NCBI GenBank assembly: GCA_964391195.1
Contig: CAYMLG010000003.1
Span: 102,645 to 166,644, forward strand
Length of the DNA: 64,000 nucleotides
DNA from: JAAYXE01 sp964391195
Lineage (GTDB): Bacteria > Chloroflexota > Anaerolineae > Anaerolineales > UBA4823
Direction: 5' to 3'
This document shows positions 1 through 10,068 of the stretch, piece after piece. The position numbers were made by a program, and so were the translations under genes. The notes beneath the pieces are model-generated. The model ran no database searches, was not told the origin of the DNA, and saw only the letters and a program-made list of their open reading frames with translations. Every line of letters starts with the position of its first letter. The stretch's first letter is position 1.

Positions 1-37
1 ATCGGGCGGGGCAAGATTGGCATCTTGCGCTGCGGCA

Positions 38-3000
38 CTACTTGATTAACTGTTCGACCCGGCTTTCGCCGGTGGAGAAGTACTTTGCCTGCGGGTGATG
101 GACGATGATGGCCGCAGTTGACTGCTCGGGGACAAGCTGGTAGGCCGAGGTCAGGCTCATACCGAGCTCGGACTCGGCGGGCAGCAGCGCGAATACCTTG
201 GCATGGTCTTCCAGTTCCGGGATCGCCGGATACCCCCAGGAATACCGCTTCCCCTGCCCCTCGGGCAGAGAAAGCTCCCGGCGGACGTGCCGGTGCAAAT
301 ACTCGGCAGTCGCCTCCGCCGTCTGCACGGCCAGCCCATGAGTGAAGTAGGCCTCCGAGTAATCACCTGCAGACTGGAGGCGCTCGAAGCGCTCGGTTGC
401 CGCCTCCCCTACGGTGACCACCTGCAGCGCAACAACGTCCATCTGGCCCGACTCGACCGGGGCGAAATAATCGGCCAGGCACAGGTGATCGCCCGACTGC
501 TGGCGTGGGAATTCGAAGCGGGTCAAAACCTCAGGTGAACCGGTCTCGACGGAAGCCGGATCGTACAATAAAAGCGAGTCGCCCTCTGACTGGGCCGGCC
601 AATAACCGTAGACCCCCTGGGGCCGCAGCCAGCCCTCACGCAACACCTGGCGCTGCATCCGCTCCAACCGCTGCTCGAACTCCTGCTCCAGCCGTTGCCA
701 CTCTTCACCATGCGCGTTCTTCGCCCCCCAGGACAGGCGGAAGAGCTCGTTCTTGAACAGGTGCTTGAACACAATCTCAAGCGGCATCTGGCGCACCACG
801 CGCGGGCCCCAGGCCGGCGGGCGGGGGATAAGCAGCGCCGGTGGGACCCGGTTTCTCAACTCGGCCGGACGGTCGGGGCGCCGGGCCGGTTCGCGCCCCA
901 TCTCTCGGGCCGCATCCTCCTGCAGCCTCTCCAGCAAGCGGGTTCGAGCCTCTGGCTCGGCAAGGGCATCGATCGTGGCGAGACCTTCAAAAGCGTCTTT
1001 GCAATAGAAGACCCCCGGCTCGTATGGCGTACCGGCATCGGTATACAGAATGCGCCAACCGAAGCGGCGGTTGATGGCAGCCCCGCCAACCAGCACCGGG
1101 AAACGCAGCCCACGGCGGTTCAGTTCATTGACGATCAGCGGCATCTGCTTGCTGGTGCTCACCAACAGAGCGCTTAGGCCGACCGCGTCCGCGTTCACTT
1201 CCACAGCTTTGGTGATAATCGTCTCGGCCGGAACCTGTTTCCCCAAATCCACCACGGTATAACCGTTGTTGGAAAGAATGGTCTTCACCAGGTTTTTTCC
1301 GATGTCGTGCACATCCCCATACACAGTGGCCAGGACAACCGTCCCCTTGGTGGCACCCTCCTTACGCTCGAGGAACTGCTCCACGTGGGCGACCGCTTTT
1401 TTCATCACCTCCGCAGACTGGAGCACAAAAGGCAGGATTAGCTCACCTGCGCCGAAGCGGTCCCCTACCTCTTTCATCGCCGGCAGCAGCACCGTATTGA
1501 GGATCTTCACCGCCGTTTCGTGCTGCGAGACGCTGCCGTTTTGGGCCAGGATTTCATCGATATCGGCCTCCACCCCTTCTTTATGGCGGTGCAGAATACG
1601 CCAGTGCAGGCGCTCAGCGGCGCTCATCCCCTCCATCGGGTTGGATTGAGCGTCCCCTTCCGCAGGACCGGCAACGTGCTCGAAATGCTCGATGAAACGC
1701 TGGAGAGCGTCCGGGCGGCGGTTGAAGATCAGATCTTCGGTCAGCTCCCGCTGCTCGGCGGGGATCTCGGCGTAGGGGGTAATATGAGCCGGGTTGACAA
1801 TCGCCATATCCAACCCTGCCTGCACGGCATGATAGAGCATGATACTGTTTAGCACCGGGCGGGCCGCGGGGCTGAGGCCGAAGGAAACATTGCTGACCCC
1901 CAGCGAGGCGAGCACCCCGGGCAGTTCGGCCTTGATCAGGCGGATGCCCTCCAGGGTTTCAATGGCGGAGTTCGCCCACTCCTCCGAACCGGTGCCGAGG
2001 GTGAAGGTCAGAGTGTCGAAGACCAGGTCCTGAGGCCGGAGTCCGTGCTCATTTACGGCGATGTCATAAATACGGCGGGCGATCTCCAGCTTGCGCGCGG
2101 CGGTTTTTGCCATCCCGCTTTCGTCAATGGTGAGGACCAGCACCGCAGCATTGTACTTCTTCGCCAGGGCGAACACCCGGTCGGCTTTCTCCCGCCCGCC
2201 CTCAAGATGGGTGGAGTTCAGCAAGCAGCGCCCGGGGGCCGTCTGCAGGGCGATCTCCATCACCTCGGGTTCGGTCGTATCGATCACCAGGGGGACCTCG
2301 ACTCCCATCGAAAGGATTTTCACCACATTCCGCATTAGCTCGGCCTCGTCGGAGCGCTCGGTCACGGCGACGGAGATATCGAGGGCGTGAGCGCCGCCGT
2401 CCACCTGCTGGCGGGCCAGTTGGAGAATGGCATCGTAATCCTCGGACAATAGCAGGCGCTTGAACTTCCGGCTGCCCTGCGCATTGCAGCGCTCACCCAG
2501 GAGCAGTGGAGGCGGCTCTTGCTTCATGGAAATCGAGCGTGTGGCGGAAGCCAGGCGGGGCTCATCGTCAAGGGGACGCGGCGGGCGGGGCCTGCCGCTC
2601 AGCCTTTCGACCAGCAGCTTCAAATGCGCGGGAGTGGTGCCGCAGCAGCCGCCCACCACAGTGATGTTGTGTTTTTCGACGAATTCGGTCAGGGCAGCGG
2701 CGAAAGGCTCAGGCTCCAACGGGTAGACAGCTTCACCATCTACGTTGAGCGGCAGCCCGGCGTTCGGGATGCAGGAGACCGGCAGCGAGGCGTGCTCGCC
2801 AAGGTAGCGGATGGGCTCGCGCATATGCTCCGGCCCAGTAGAGCAGTTCAATCCGATGACGTCGATCGGCAGCCCTTCCAGGATAGTAAGGGCCGCGCCG
2901 ATATCGGTGCCCAGCAGCATACGTCCGGTGGTGTCCAGGGTAACCTGCGCCTGGACAGGCAGGTAGACATCTGTCGCTTCAAACGCCTGTTGAATGCCGT

Positions 3001-3547
3001 CTAAAGCCGCTTTGACCTCCAGGATATCCTGAGAGGTTTCCACCAACAGCAGGTCGACGCCGCCCTGGATCAGGCCAATCGCCTGCTCGCGGAAGATTTC
3101 CGCCAACCCGGGGTAGCCGATATTGGAGAGCTCCGGGTCACTGGCCGAGGGGAGCTTACCCGAGGGACCAATCGAACCGGCGACAAAGCGTGGCTGCTCC
3201 GGCGTGCTGTATTCGTCCGCCAGGCGGCGAGCAAGGGCAGCCGCCGCCCGATTGATCTCCAGGGTGCGGTCGCCCAGCCCATATTCACCCAGGGTGAGAC
3301 GGTTGGCGCGAAAAGTGTTCGTCTCAATGACATCCACCCCAACCTCGAGGAATGACCGGTGGACAGCCTCGACAGCCTGTGGGTAGCTGATAACCAGGTA
3401 ATCGTTGCAGCCCTCCGTCTGCTCACCACCGAAATGTTCGGCGGTGAGCCGCTGCTGCTGGAGGCTGGTTCCCATCGCTCCGTCGAAGACCAGCACCCGC
3501 TCTTGCAGGGCATCGAGATAGCGGCGGTTCGTGTAAATACGCGGCAT
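38..3547 (-). CDS. metH: Cobalamin-dependent methionine synthase
   Basis: Transfers methyl from methyltetrahydrofolate to homocysteine through bound cobalamin, in the cytoplasm. At 1169 aa it has the full modular MetH plan: homocysteine-binding barrel (about 1-320; zinc ligands Cys235 and the Cys301-Cys302 pair in GGCCGTTPAH), pterin-binding barrel (about 345-620), B12 cap and Rossmann domains (about 650-890; cobalt-ligand His near 748 in DVHDIGKN) and the SAM-dependent reactivation domain at the C-terminus. The frame is open to a TTG at 3574, but ATG at 3547 has an AAAGGATG ribosome site 8 nt upstream and the TTG has none, so the ATG is chosen. The gene is monocistronic behind a SAM-I riboswitch and terminator, so it should be switched off when SAM is plentiful. 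Family assignment is secure. Confidence 0.97.
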   Translation of the reverse strand: MPRIYTNRRYLDALQERVLVFDGAMGTSLQQQRLTAEHFGGEQTEGCNDYLVISYPQAVEAVHRSFLEVGVDVIETNTFRANRLTLGEYGLGDRTLEINRAAAALARRLADEYSTPEQPRFVAGSIGPSGKLPSASDPELSNIGYPGLAEIFREQAIGLIQGGVDLLLVETSQDILEVKAALDGIQQAFEATDVYLPVQAQVTLDTTGRMLLGTDIGAALTILEGLPIDVIGLNCSTGPEHMREPIRYLGEHASLPVSCIPNAGLPLNVDGEAVYPLEPEPFAAALTEFVEKHNITVVGGCCGTTPAHLKLLVERLSGRPRPPRPLDDEPRLASATRSISMKQEPPPLLLGERCNAQGSRKFKRLLLSEDYDAILQLARQQVDGGAHALDISVAVTERSDEAELMRNVVKILSMGVEVPLVIDTTEPEVMEIALQTAPGRCLLNSTHLEGGREKADRVFALAKKYNAAVLVLTIDESGMAKTAARKLEIARRIYDIAVNEHGLRPQDLVFDTLTFTLGTGSEEWANSAIETLEGIRLIKAELPGVLASLGVSNVSFGLSPAARPVLNSIMLYHAVQAGLDMAIVNPAHITPYAEIPAEQRELTEDLIFNRRPDALQRFIEHFEHVAGPAEGDAQSNPMEGMSAAERLHWRILHRHKEGVEADIDEILAQNGSVSQHETAVKILNTVLLPAMKEVGDRFGAGELILPFVLQSAEVMKKAVAHVEQFLERKEGATKGTVVLATVYGDVHDIGKNLVKTILSNNGYTVVDLGKQVPAETIITKAVEVNADAVGLSALLVSTSKQMPLIVNELNRRGLRFPVLVGGAAINRRFGWRILYTDAGTPYEPGVFYCKDAFEGLATIDALAEPEARTRLLERLQEDAAREMGREPARRPDRPAELRNRVPPALLIPRPPAWGPRVVRQMPLEIVFKHLFKNELFRLSWGAKNAHGEEWQRLEQEFEQRLERMQRQVLREGWLRPQGVYGYWPAQSEGDSLLLYDPASVETGSPEVLTRFEFPRQQSGDHLCLADYFAPVESGQMDVVALQVVTVGEAATERFERLQSAGDYSEAYFTHGLAVQTAEATAEYLHRHVRRELSLPEGQGKRYSWGYPAIPELEDHAKVFALLPAESELGMSLTSAYQLVPEQSTAAIIVHHPQAKYFSTGESRVEQLIK

Positions 3548-3580
3548 ATTGTTATCCCATCCTTTGCTAGCCAACTGAAC

Positions 3581-3608
3581 AAAAAAACGTCTCTCCAGAT
3601 GAGAGACG
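3581..3608 (-). terminator. Intrinsic terminator of the metH leader
   Basis: Read on the minus strand, an 8-bp stem (CGTCTCTC/GAGAGACG) with a 5-nt loop is followed by seven T. It lies between the SAM-I aptamer and the metH start, where the expression platform of a transcription-terminating riboswitch belongs. Confidence 0.88.
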
Positions 3609-3628
3609 CTGCTTACTGCCGGTCAATC

Positions 3629-3741
3629 CCTCATCTTCCAGTGCGTCCTATGATAGACGCCTGCCGGACTTGGCACCAAGGTGAGAACACCCGGTTGCCG
3701 AGGCTTCACAGGGCCGGTCCCTCCGCCTCTCTGGATGAGTG
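3629..3741 (-). ncRNA. SAM-I (S-box) riboswitch aptamer
   Basis: On the minus strand the leader carries the S-box core in order: AGAGAGGCGGAGGGACCGG, then GAAGCCTCGGCAACC, then GGTGCCAAGTCCGGCAGG. It is closed by a P1 helix pairing CTCATC (3739-3734) with GATGAG (3635-3630). It sits between a good promoter and an intrinsic terminator ahead of metH. SAM binding is expected to favour the terminator and shut off methionine synthesis. The identification rests on visible core motifs; no covariance model was run. Confidence 0.93.
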
Positions 3742-3756
3742 TATCCAATTCGGGAC

Positions 3757-3785
3757 AGTTTACCATAGGGGAGAAATCCTGTCAA
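3757..3785 (-). promoter_or_regulatory. metH promoter
   Basis: TTGACA (3785-3780), a 17-nt spacer and TAAACT (3762-3757) on the minus strand. Initiation near 3750 places the start just upstream of the riboswitch P1 helix, as expected for a leader RNA. Confidence 0.8.
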
Positions 3786-3801
3786 ACTTGGTTTTATCGA
3801 C

Positions 3802-3909
3802 GTGTGCACGCATAACTTCAACAGAAAAGATTTGTTGTGTGGGGGGATGGGCGATGAAGCCGCACATCCCCCCACACAACAATTTTGATGACAACATATG
3901 CTTGCACAC
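3802..3909. repeat. 108-bp palindromic intergenic element (copy A)
   Basis: An 18-bp perfect stem (3832-3849 with 3865-3882) around a 15-nt loop is nested in a longer imperfect palindrome. The outer ends are GTGTGCACGCATA on the left and, read from the right, GTGTGCAAGCATA. It lies between divergent genes, immediately upstream of the metH -35, so it is not a transcription terminator for either neighbour. Similar outer ends occur around 26954-27069. No ORF inside. A MITE- or REP-like element is my inference. Confidence 0.55.
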
Positions 3910-4206
3910 TTTATCGCCCTTTGGGGAATTGAGACGAGCAGCAGCATAGGCGGGTAAGCGGCAAGGCACGGCAGGCCCAAACATTATTGTAAAGTGAAAG
4001 CCCGCCCAAACTGGAAGGTTTTGGACTATAATTCGCCCAATTACCCCATTTGCATTGTAAGTGAAGAACACTTGCAATTTAACCCTGGCCCGAATCTACC
4101 TCCGCTTTACGGAGGCGAGCCGGGTATGGGTGTTAGGCTACCCACAGCACAGCAGCCGTCGCGCTGCAGCTGATAGGCTACAGGCAGCCTGAACAAGGAG
4201 TTGGTT

Positions 4207-4758
4207 ATGATTGTCACCGGAATAGCACACACACCGCGCCGCTTGAATGAACGAACAAGCCTACCCTCCGGAGAGATGGTATATCTTGCGAAGCGAGCGC
4301 TGCGCCTTTACCGGGCCACCCGGCTGATCACCAGCCTGTCCCCTGGTTGGGAACAGGCGCTGGCGAAGGCCGCCCTCGAACTGGATCTCCCCATCACGGT
4401 TGCGATCCCGTATCCCGGGCGCGATCAGAACTGGGACCGTGCAGCGCGCACCAGCTACCTGAACCTGCTCACCCGGGCGGAGGAAGTGGTCCGCATCTGC
4501 GATGAGCCGGACGAAGGAGCAGAGATGGAAGGTCACTGCTGGCGTGTGGATGAGTCCGATCTGGTGTTGGCCCTCTGGGATTTTGAGTTCTCCGGCGAGA
4601 CTTACGAGGTGATGACTTTCGCCTTGAAGACCGGTAAGAAAGTGATCAACCTGTGGCAGGATTGGGACCACCTGGTAAAGATGCGCCGCCGCCCGGCCTA
4701 CCAGCAGCCGCCGGCACACCACAGCCGAGGGGCCCAGGTGTATGACAGCCAGGCATAA
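4207..4758 (+). CDS. SLOG/YpsA-like nucleotide-binding family protein
   Basis: 183-aa cytoplasmic protein. The N-terminal IVTGIAHTPRRL, the central SLSPGWEQALAKAALEL with IPYPGRDQNW, and the run WDRAARTSYLNLLTRAEEVV resemble the YpsA/DUF1273 branch of the SLOG Rossmann fold, proposed to bind nucleotides or related ligands. C-terminal ALKTGKKVINLW is also SLOG-like. No catalytic role can be given. ATG at 4207 is chosen because AAGGAG ends 6 nt upstream; the TTG at 4201 abuts that site. It stands alone and ends in a clear terminator. The fold is likely, the biological role unknown. Confidence 0.6.
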   Translation: MIVTGIAHTPRRLNERTSLPSGEMVYLAKRALRLYRATRLITSLSPGWEQALAKAALELDLPITVAIPYPGRDQNWDRAARTSYLNLLTRAEEVVRICDEPDEGAEMEGHCWRVDESDLVLALWDFEFSGETYEVMTFALKTGKKVINLWQDWDHLVKMRRRPAYQQPPAHHSRGAQVYDSQA

Positions 4759-4775
4759 TCAAGAAGATTCTTCTG

Positions 4776-4810
4776 AACCGAGCCGCCCAATTTGACGGCT
4801 CGGTTTTTTT
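4776..4810 (+). terminator. Intrinsic terminator
   Basis: Ten-bp stem AACCGAGCCG/CGGCTCGGTT with a 10-nt loop, running into a T tract, 17 nt after the stop of the SLOG-like gene. Confidence 0.92.
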
Positions 4811-4914
4811 ATGCCCCAAGCCGGACTGCCCGTCCATTTGACGGGTTTTCGGGCGCGTGCTACACTTAATCAAAGCGTTCTCAGAGATTACGACAACACG
4901 AACATAGGAGTAAT

Positions 4915-5913
4915 ATGGATTACCTCCGGCGCATAAATCGCCTGGACCAGCTCAGTGTGTTAGGGGATAAACGGCGGCTGTTCATTTTAAGGCGGCTGAT
5001 GAACCGTCCCGAAACGCTTTCCTCTTTGGGCAAGGCGATGGGCGAACACCCGGCCCGTGTCCGGCACCACCTGAAATTATTGGAAAAAGCGGGGTACGTG
5101 GAATTGGTTGAGACCCGGGCTGTGCGCGGATTCATCGAGAAGTACTATAAGGCCCGTTCGCAAGCCCTGCTTTACCACGGCATCGTTCTTACCGAAGATC
5201 ATTACGCCGACAGCCAGGTGCTGGTTGCCCTGGGGAGCAACGACCCGGTGATCGAAATGCTTGCCGAGCAGGTGAACGAGCAGTGCGGGAGGCAGCAGCT
5301 CATCGTGCTGCCGGTGGGCAGCCTGGACGGGCTGATCGCCTTGCGCCAGGGGCTGGCGCATCTGACCGGCTGTCACCTGTACGACCCTGAGAGTAGAACC
5401 TACAACCTGCCATTCGTCCGGCTGCTATTTTTGGACATTCCCGTCCGCCTGATCACTTTGACCCACCGGGAACAGGGCATCCTGGTGCCGCGAGGGAACC
5501 CGCTCGGGCTGCAATCGATCGAGGACCTTGCTTTGCCAGGGATAAAAGTGATCAACCGCAACCGTGGATCAGGAACCCGGCTATGGTTGGAGAGCGAACT
5601 GGCCCAGAAGGGGATCGCCAGGGAAAGCATCGACGGTTTCGACAGCGAGGTCCAAACGCACAGCGCGGTGGCGGAAACGATCGCCTCCGGGAAGGCGAAC
5701 GCCGGGCTGGGGTTAAGAGCAGTCGCCGCTCCGTTTGACCTGGATTTTATCCCTTTGTTCAAAGAACGATATGACCTGTGCGTCCTACAGCCCGTGTTCG
5801 AAAGCAAATCCTTTGCACCGGTTCTCGATAAGCTGAACAGCGCCGAATTCCGGGAACAGGTGGCCCGGATCGAAGGGTATGACCCGCAGGAAATGGGCCG
5901 GATCGTGACTTAA
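4915..5913 (+). CDS. HTH transcriptional regulator with PBP-like (molybdate-type) domain
   Basis: 332-aa DNA-binding regulator. Residues about 10-75 form an ArsR-like winged helix (LSVLGDKRRLFILRRLM, then VRHHLKLLEKAGYVEL). Residues about 175-325 form a periplasmic-binding-protein-like domain of the COG1910/molybdate-binding type, shown by GILVPRGNPLGLQSIEDL, VINRNRGSGTRLWLE and AVAETIASGKANAGLG. Such one-component regulators bind a small ligand, often molybdate/tungstate or an anion, in the cytoplasm; no signal peptide is present. The ligand cannot be told from sequence. The start has AGGAG about 6 nt upstream. No transporter or target is adjacent. Confidence 0.8.
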   Translation: MDYLRRINRLDQLSVLGDKRRLFILRRLMNRPETLSSLGKAMGEHPARVRHHLKLLEKAGYVELVETRAVRGFIEKYYKARSQALLYHGIVLTEDHYADSQVLVALGSNDPVIEMLAEQVNEQCGRQQLIVLPVGSLDGLIALRQGLAHLTGCHLYDPESRTYNLPFVRLLFLDIPVRLITLTHREQGILVPRGNPLGLQSIEDLALPGIKVINRNRGSGTRLWLESELAQKGIARESIDGFDSEVQTHSAVAETIASGKANAGLGLRAVAAPFDLDFIPLFKERYDLCVLQPVFESKSFAPVLDKLNSAEFREQVARIEGYDPQEMGRIVT

Positions 5914-5946
5914 AACAAAATGGGCGCCAGGCGCCCATTTTGTTTT
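5912..5946. terminator. Bidirectional terminator between convergent genes
   Basis: Seventeen-bp inverted repeat (5912-5928 with 5930-5946) with A tract on one side and T tract on the other, placed between the stop of the HTH/PBP regulator and the stop of recR on the opposite strand. It can serve both. Confidence 0.92.
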
Positions 5947-5964
5947 AAGCAACACAGAAGCGAT

Positions 5965-6570
5965 TCAATCCAGGTCCTGCCGTCCGGTCAGCGCCCGGAG
6001 CAGCGTGCTTTGATCTGCGTACTCCAGATCACCACCGACGGGTAGGCCACGGGCCAGGCGAGTGAGCCGCAGGCCCATGGGCTGGAGCTGTTGGCGTAAA
6101 TAGGAAGCGGTATAATCGCCTTCCATGCTCGGATTGGTGGCCAGAATGACCTCGCTCACGTTCCCGGAACGCACTCGCTCGATCAGCTCGCGGATCTTCA
6201 GGTTTTCCGGCCCTATGCCTTCGATCGGATTAAGGGCGCCGTGGAGCACGTGGTAGCGGCCCTGATAGACACCTGTGCGCTCCAGAGCCAGCACGTCCAG
6301 GGGTTCTTCCACCACGCAGATGAGCGAAGCATCCCGTTCATCATCGGCGCAGACTTCACACAACTCGCGGCCTGCAGCCGTAATATTAAAGCAAACCTGG
6401 CAGTAAGTGGTGCCGGATTTCAATTGCTGAAGGGCTTCGGCCAGGTCGCGCGACACTTCTTCAGGAGCCCGCAGTAGATAGAAAGTCAGGCGAGAGGCGG
6501 TCTTCGGCCCAACCCCTGGCAAGCGCGAGAAGGCGGTGACCAGGCGCTGGATTGGTTCAGGTAGAAGCAT
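5965..6570 (-). CDS. recR: Recombination mediator protein RecR
   Basis: 201 aa, the usual RecR length. It has the N-terminal helix-hairpin-helix (FSRLPGVGPKTASRL), the zinc finger CQVCFNITAAGRELCEVC and a Toprim domain (SLICVVEEPLDVLALERTG, then EVILATNPSMEGDYTA). RecR works with RecF/RecO to load RecA on gapped DNA. It is the last gene of the dnaX-ybaB-recR block, a widely conserved bacterial order. Confidence 0.97.
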   Translation of the reverse strand: MLLPEPIQRLVTAFSRLPGVGPKTASRLTFYLLRAPEEVSRDLAEALQQLKSGTTYCQVCFNITAAGRELCEVCADDERDASLICVVEEPLDVLALERTGVYQGRYHVLHGALNPIEGIGPENLKIRELIERVRSGNVSEVILATNPSMEGDYTASYLRQQLQPMGLRLTRLARGLPVGGDLEYADQSTLLRALTGRQDLD

Positions 6571-6648
6571 AGATTTGCACTTTCAGGCGATCGAGAGGAT
6601 CGCATCGATATCGGATCAACGGCCGGGCGCAGGTATCGGGAGGACCGG

Positions 6649-6978
6649 CTAGAAAGGAAGTCCTCCCGCCAGCGGACCCAGGCGTTCGGCGGCCAGCTCG
6701 CGTGATTTATCCAGGGCTGTGTTCATAGCAGTCAGCATGAGATCCTGCAGCATTTCCACATCGGCGTCTTCCAACACAGCCGGGTCGATCTCCACGGCCG
6801 TTACCTTCTGATCGCCGGTGATGGTTACTTTCACCGCCCCGCCCCCGGCAGTCCCCGTAACCGTCTCCTCCGCCAGTTTAGCCTGAGCTTCCTGGAGCTG
6901 CTCCTGGAGTTTCTGAAGCTGGCCCATCATGTTCATGGGGTTCTGTCCCCCTTTTGGTCCTCGAAATCCTTTTGCCAT
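6649..6978 (-). CDS. YbaB/EbfC nucleoid-associated protein
   Basis: 109-aa small DNA-binding protein with the family layout: a Met/Gln-rich coiled helix (NMMGQLQKLQEQLQEAQAKLAEE), a short beta region (VTGTAGGGAVKVTITGD) and the conserved C-terminal helix with LQDLMLTAMNTALDKSREL. The frame extends to 7002, but ATG 6978 has a perfect AGGAGG six nt upstream and is taken as the start. It lies between dnaX and recR. A role in nucleoid organisation is known for the family only. Confidence 0.93.
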   Translation of the reverse strand: MAKGFRGPKGGQNPMNMMGQLQKLQEQLQEAQAKLAEETVTGTAGGGAVKVTITGDQKVTAVEIDPAVLEDADVEMLQDLMLTAMNTALDKSRELAAERLGPLAGGLPF

Positions 6979-7107
6979 ACGATGCCTCCTGAAGTTAATC
7001 ATTTAGGAGTGCAGCCGGTGGATTGGTACCATACCGAGCCAGACCGTTCGTCACGTCCGGTACAGTATGTTCGATCGAAGCGAGCGCACTCCGGTAGTTT
7101 CTTCTGA

Positions 7108-8712
<1,605 letters not shown>

Positions 8713-8713
8713 A

Positions 8714-9172
8714 TTACGAGTCTAACACAAAACCCGGAAGCTGCCTGAGTTCGAGAGCGAGGTCCAGAAGACGCATGTGAAACTGTGCGGAAGGGGTCTG
8801 CAGGTTGTAAGCACGGATGCGGCGGTTATATTCATCCACCTGCTGGCGGAAATTCCCTTCCACTCTCCGCCATTCGGCGTCCGCCTGCGCCCGCTCCGCA
8901 TGGCTCAGCCCCGGGCCGCCCAGTTTCGCCTGGCGCCAATCCCAGGTCTGGCGCAGGCCGGCCCTGGCTTTTTCTATCTCAGCCTCGAGCTCCCGGCGCA
9001 GCTCGATCCAGGGCAGGCTGTATCCGTTGCTGTGCAGCAAGTGATACGCCAAGCGCCATTCCGGGTCTTCATGCGGGTTATCGTTCAGGCGCAGAGGCTT
9101 CCCTTTGCCGGGGAGCTCGTCGAATTTGCCTTCGCGCATGGCTTTTTGAATCTGTTCTTCGATATCAGCCAT
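8714..9172 (-). CDS. DUF1992 (DnaJ-homologue subfamily C member 28-like) protein
   Basis: 152 aa. The N-terminus MADIEEQIQKAMREGKFDEL followed by GKGKPLRLNDNPHEDPEWRLAYHLL is the diagnostic DUF1992 motif, found in bacterial YhdN-like proteins and in eukaryotic DNAJC28; the J domain itself is absent. The rest is charged helix with coiled-coil character. Function is not established. The frame is open further upstream, but the conserved motif begins at ATG 9172, preceded by a purine-rich GGAAGG. It leads directly into dnaX. Confidence 0.85.
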   Translation of the reverse strand: MADIEEQIQKAMREGKFDELPGKGKPLRLNDNPHEDPEWRLAYHLLHSNGYSLPWIELRRELEAEIEKARAGLRQTWDWRQAKLGGPGLSHAERAQADAEWRRVEGNFRQQVDEYNRRIRAYNLQTPSAQFHMRLLDLALELRQLPGFVLDS

Positions 9173-9282
9173 CCTACACCACCTTCCAGGCCAAACCCAT
9201 TCCAACCGATTACAGGCCAGGTGCACCATAGCCCAGCCCGGCGCCCAACCGGCAGCCGCCGGCAGGGATATACACTAAACGA

Positions 9283-9978
9283 TCAAGGGATCGTGTAGCT
9301 GGCGCGCAGCGTGCCGCTGGCGTCGCGCAGTTCCACTGCATCGCCGGTCCGCCAGGCGGGCTCTTCCCGGTTCCAATACAGGGCGCTGGCCGTATCCACC
9401 CCGGCGCGAGTGTACACTTCCACCTGCGATCCGTCCTGGGCGAGCTGCAGACCAGGGAAAACGTACTCGTTCCCTCGTCCATCTTGCAATACCCAATTTA
9501 AAAACGATACCTGACCCTCGCCAAACTGGCGGATGACCACCCGCTCGGAACCGAGGTCGCCGATTCCCACCACCCCGATGATCTGCACGCCGGCCTCGGC
9601 TTGCGGGATCGGCGTTGGAGGGATGAGCAGCGCTTCTCCAGCGCCCAGGACCTGATCTTGAGGGATGCCATTCACCGCCAGAAGTTCATCCAGGGAGACG
9701 TTGAACTGTTGGGCGATCTCGGCTAACGTCTGGTTGCTGGGGACCTGGTAGATAGTGTACACCGGGGTCGGAGTAGGCCCAGCTTCGGTCGGCGGTGCGG
9801 GGGAGGTCTCCGGTCCCACCCCACCGGCCGGCGACGAGGCGCGGGTAGCGGACTGAGGCACGAAGCCGCTTTGGGGAGTATGCAGGCGGTCCCAGGCATA
9901 CAAGACGAACAATGTGGTACACGCCGATATCAATACGTTTAGGAGCAGGTAGGAAAACAGGCGAGCAGTCTTGTTCAT
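9283..9978 (-). CDS. Membrane-anchored LysM protein with lamin-tail-like domain
   Basis: 231 aa. A single N-terminal membrane segment (about 6-26) anchors the protein outside the membrane. A Ser/Pro/Thr-rich linker follows, then one LysM peptidoglycan-binding domain (YQVPSNQTLAEIAQQFNVS, then LGAGEALLIPP) and a C-terminal beta domain of lamin-tail type (NWVLQDGRGNEYVFPGLQL, then ALYWNREEPAWRTGDAVELR). Start at ATG 9978 has GGGAGG 6 nt upstream; the longer frame would run into the divergent NYN gene. Likely a cell-wall-associated exported protein; exact role unknown. Confidence 0.8.
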   Translation of the reverse strand: MNKTARLFSYLLLNVLISACTTLFVLYAWDRLHTPQSGFVPQSATRASSPAGGVGPETSPAPPTEAGPTPTPVYTIYQVPSNQTLAEIAQQFNVSLDELLAVNGIPQDQVLGAGEALLIPPTPIPQAEAGVQIIGVVGIGDLGSERVVIRQFGEGQVSFLNWVLQDGRGNEYVFPGLQLAQDGSQVEVYTRAGVDTASALYWNREEPAWRTGDAVELRDASGTLRASYTIP

Positions 9979-10055
9979 CAACGGCCTCCCGGGAAATGAT
10001 AGCATAATCTGACTTTTTGTGGTACCGCGAATTCCTGCCGCGCGCAGGCCTACGT

Positions 10056-10061
10056 TATAAT
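10056..10061 (+). promoter_or_regulatory. -10 box of a probably leaderless NYN transcript
   Basis: A perfect TATAAT lies 7 nt before the ATG of the NYN gene, leaving no room for a ribosome site. Transcription from it would begin at or next to the start codon. The -35 region is weak. Confidence 0.5.
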
Positions 10062-10068
10062 CTTCCCT

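Noticed and set aside
6979..7107. Small SRP RNA next to dnaX
   Set aside because: The interval between dnaX and ybaB lacks the conserved SRP tetraloop and asymmetric-loop motifs; I see only a ribosome site for ybaB.
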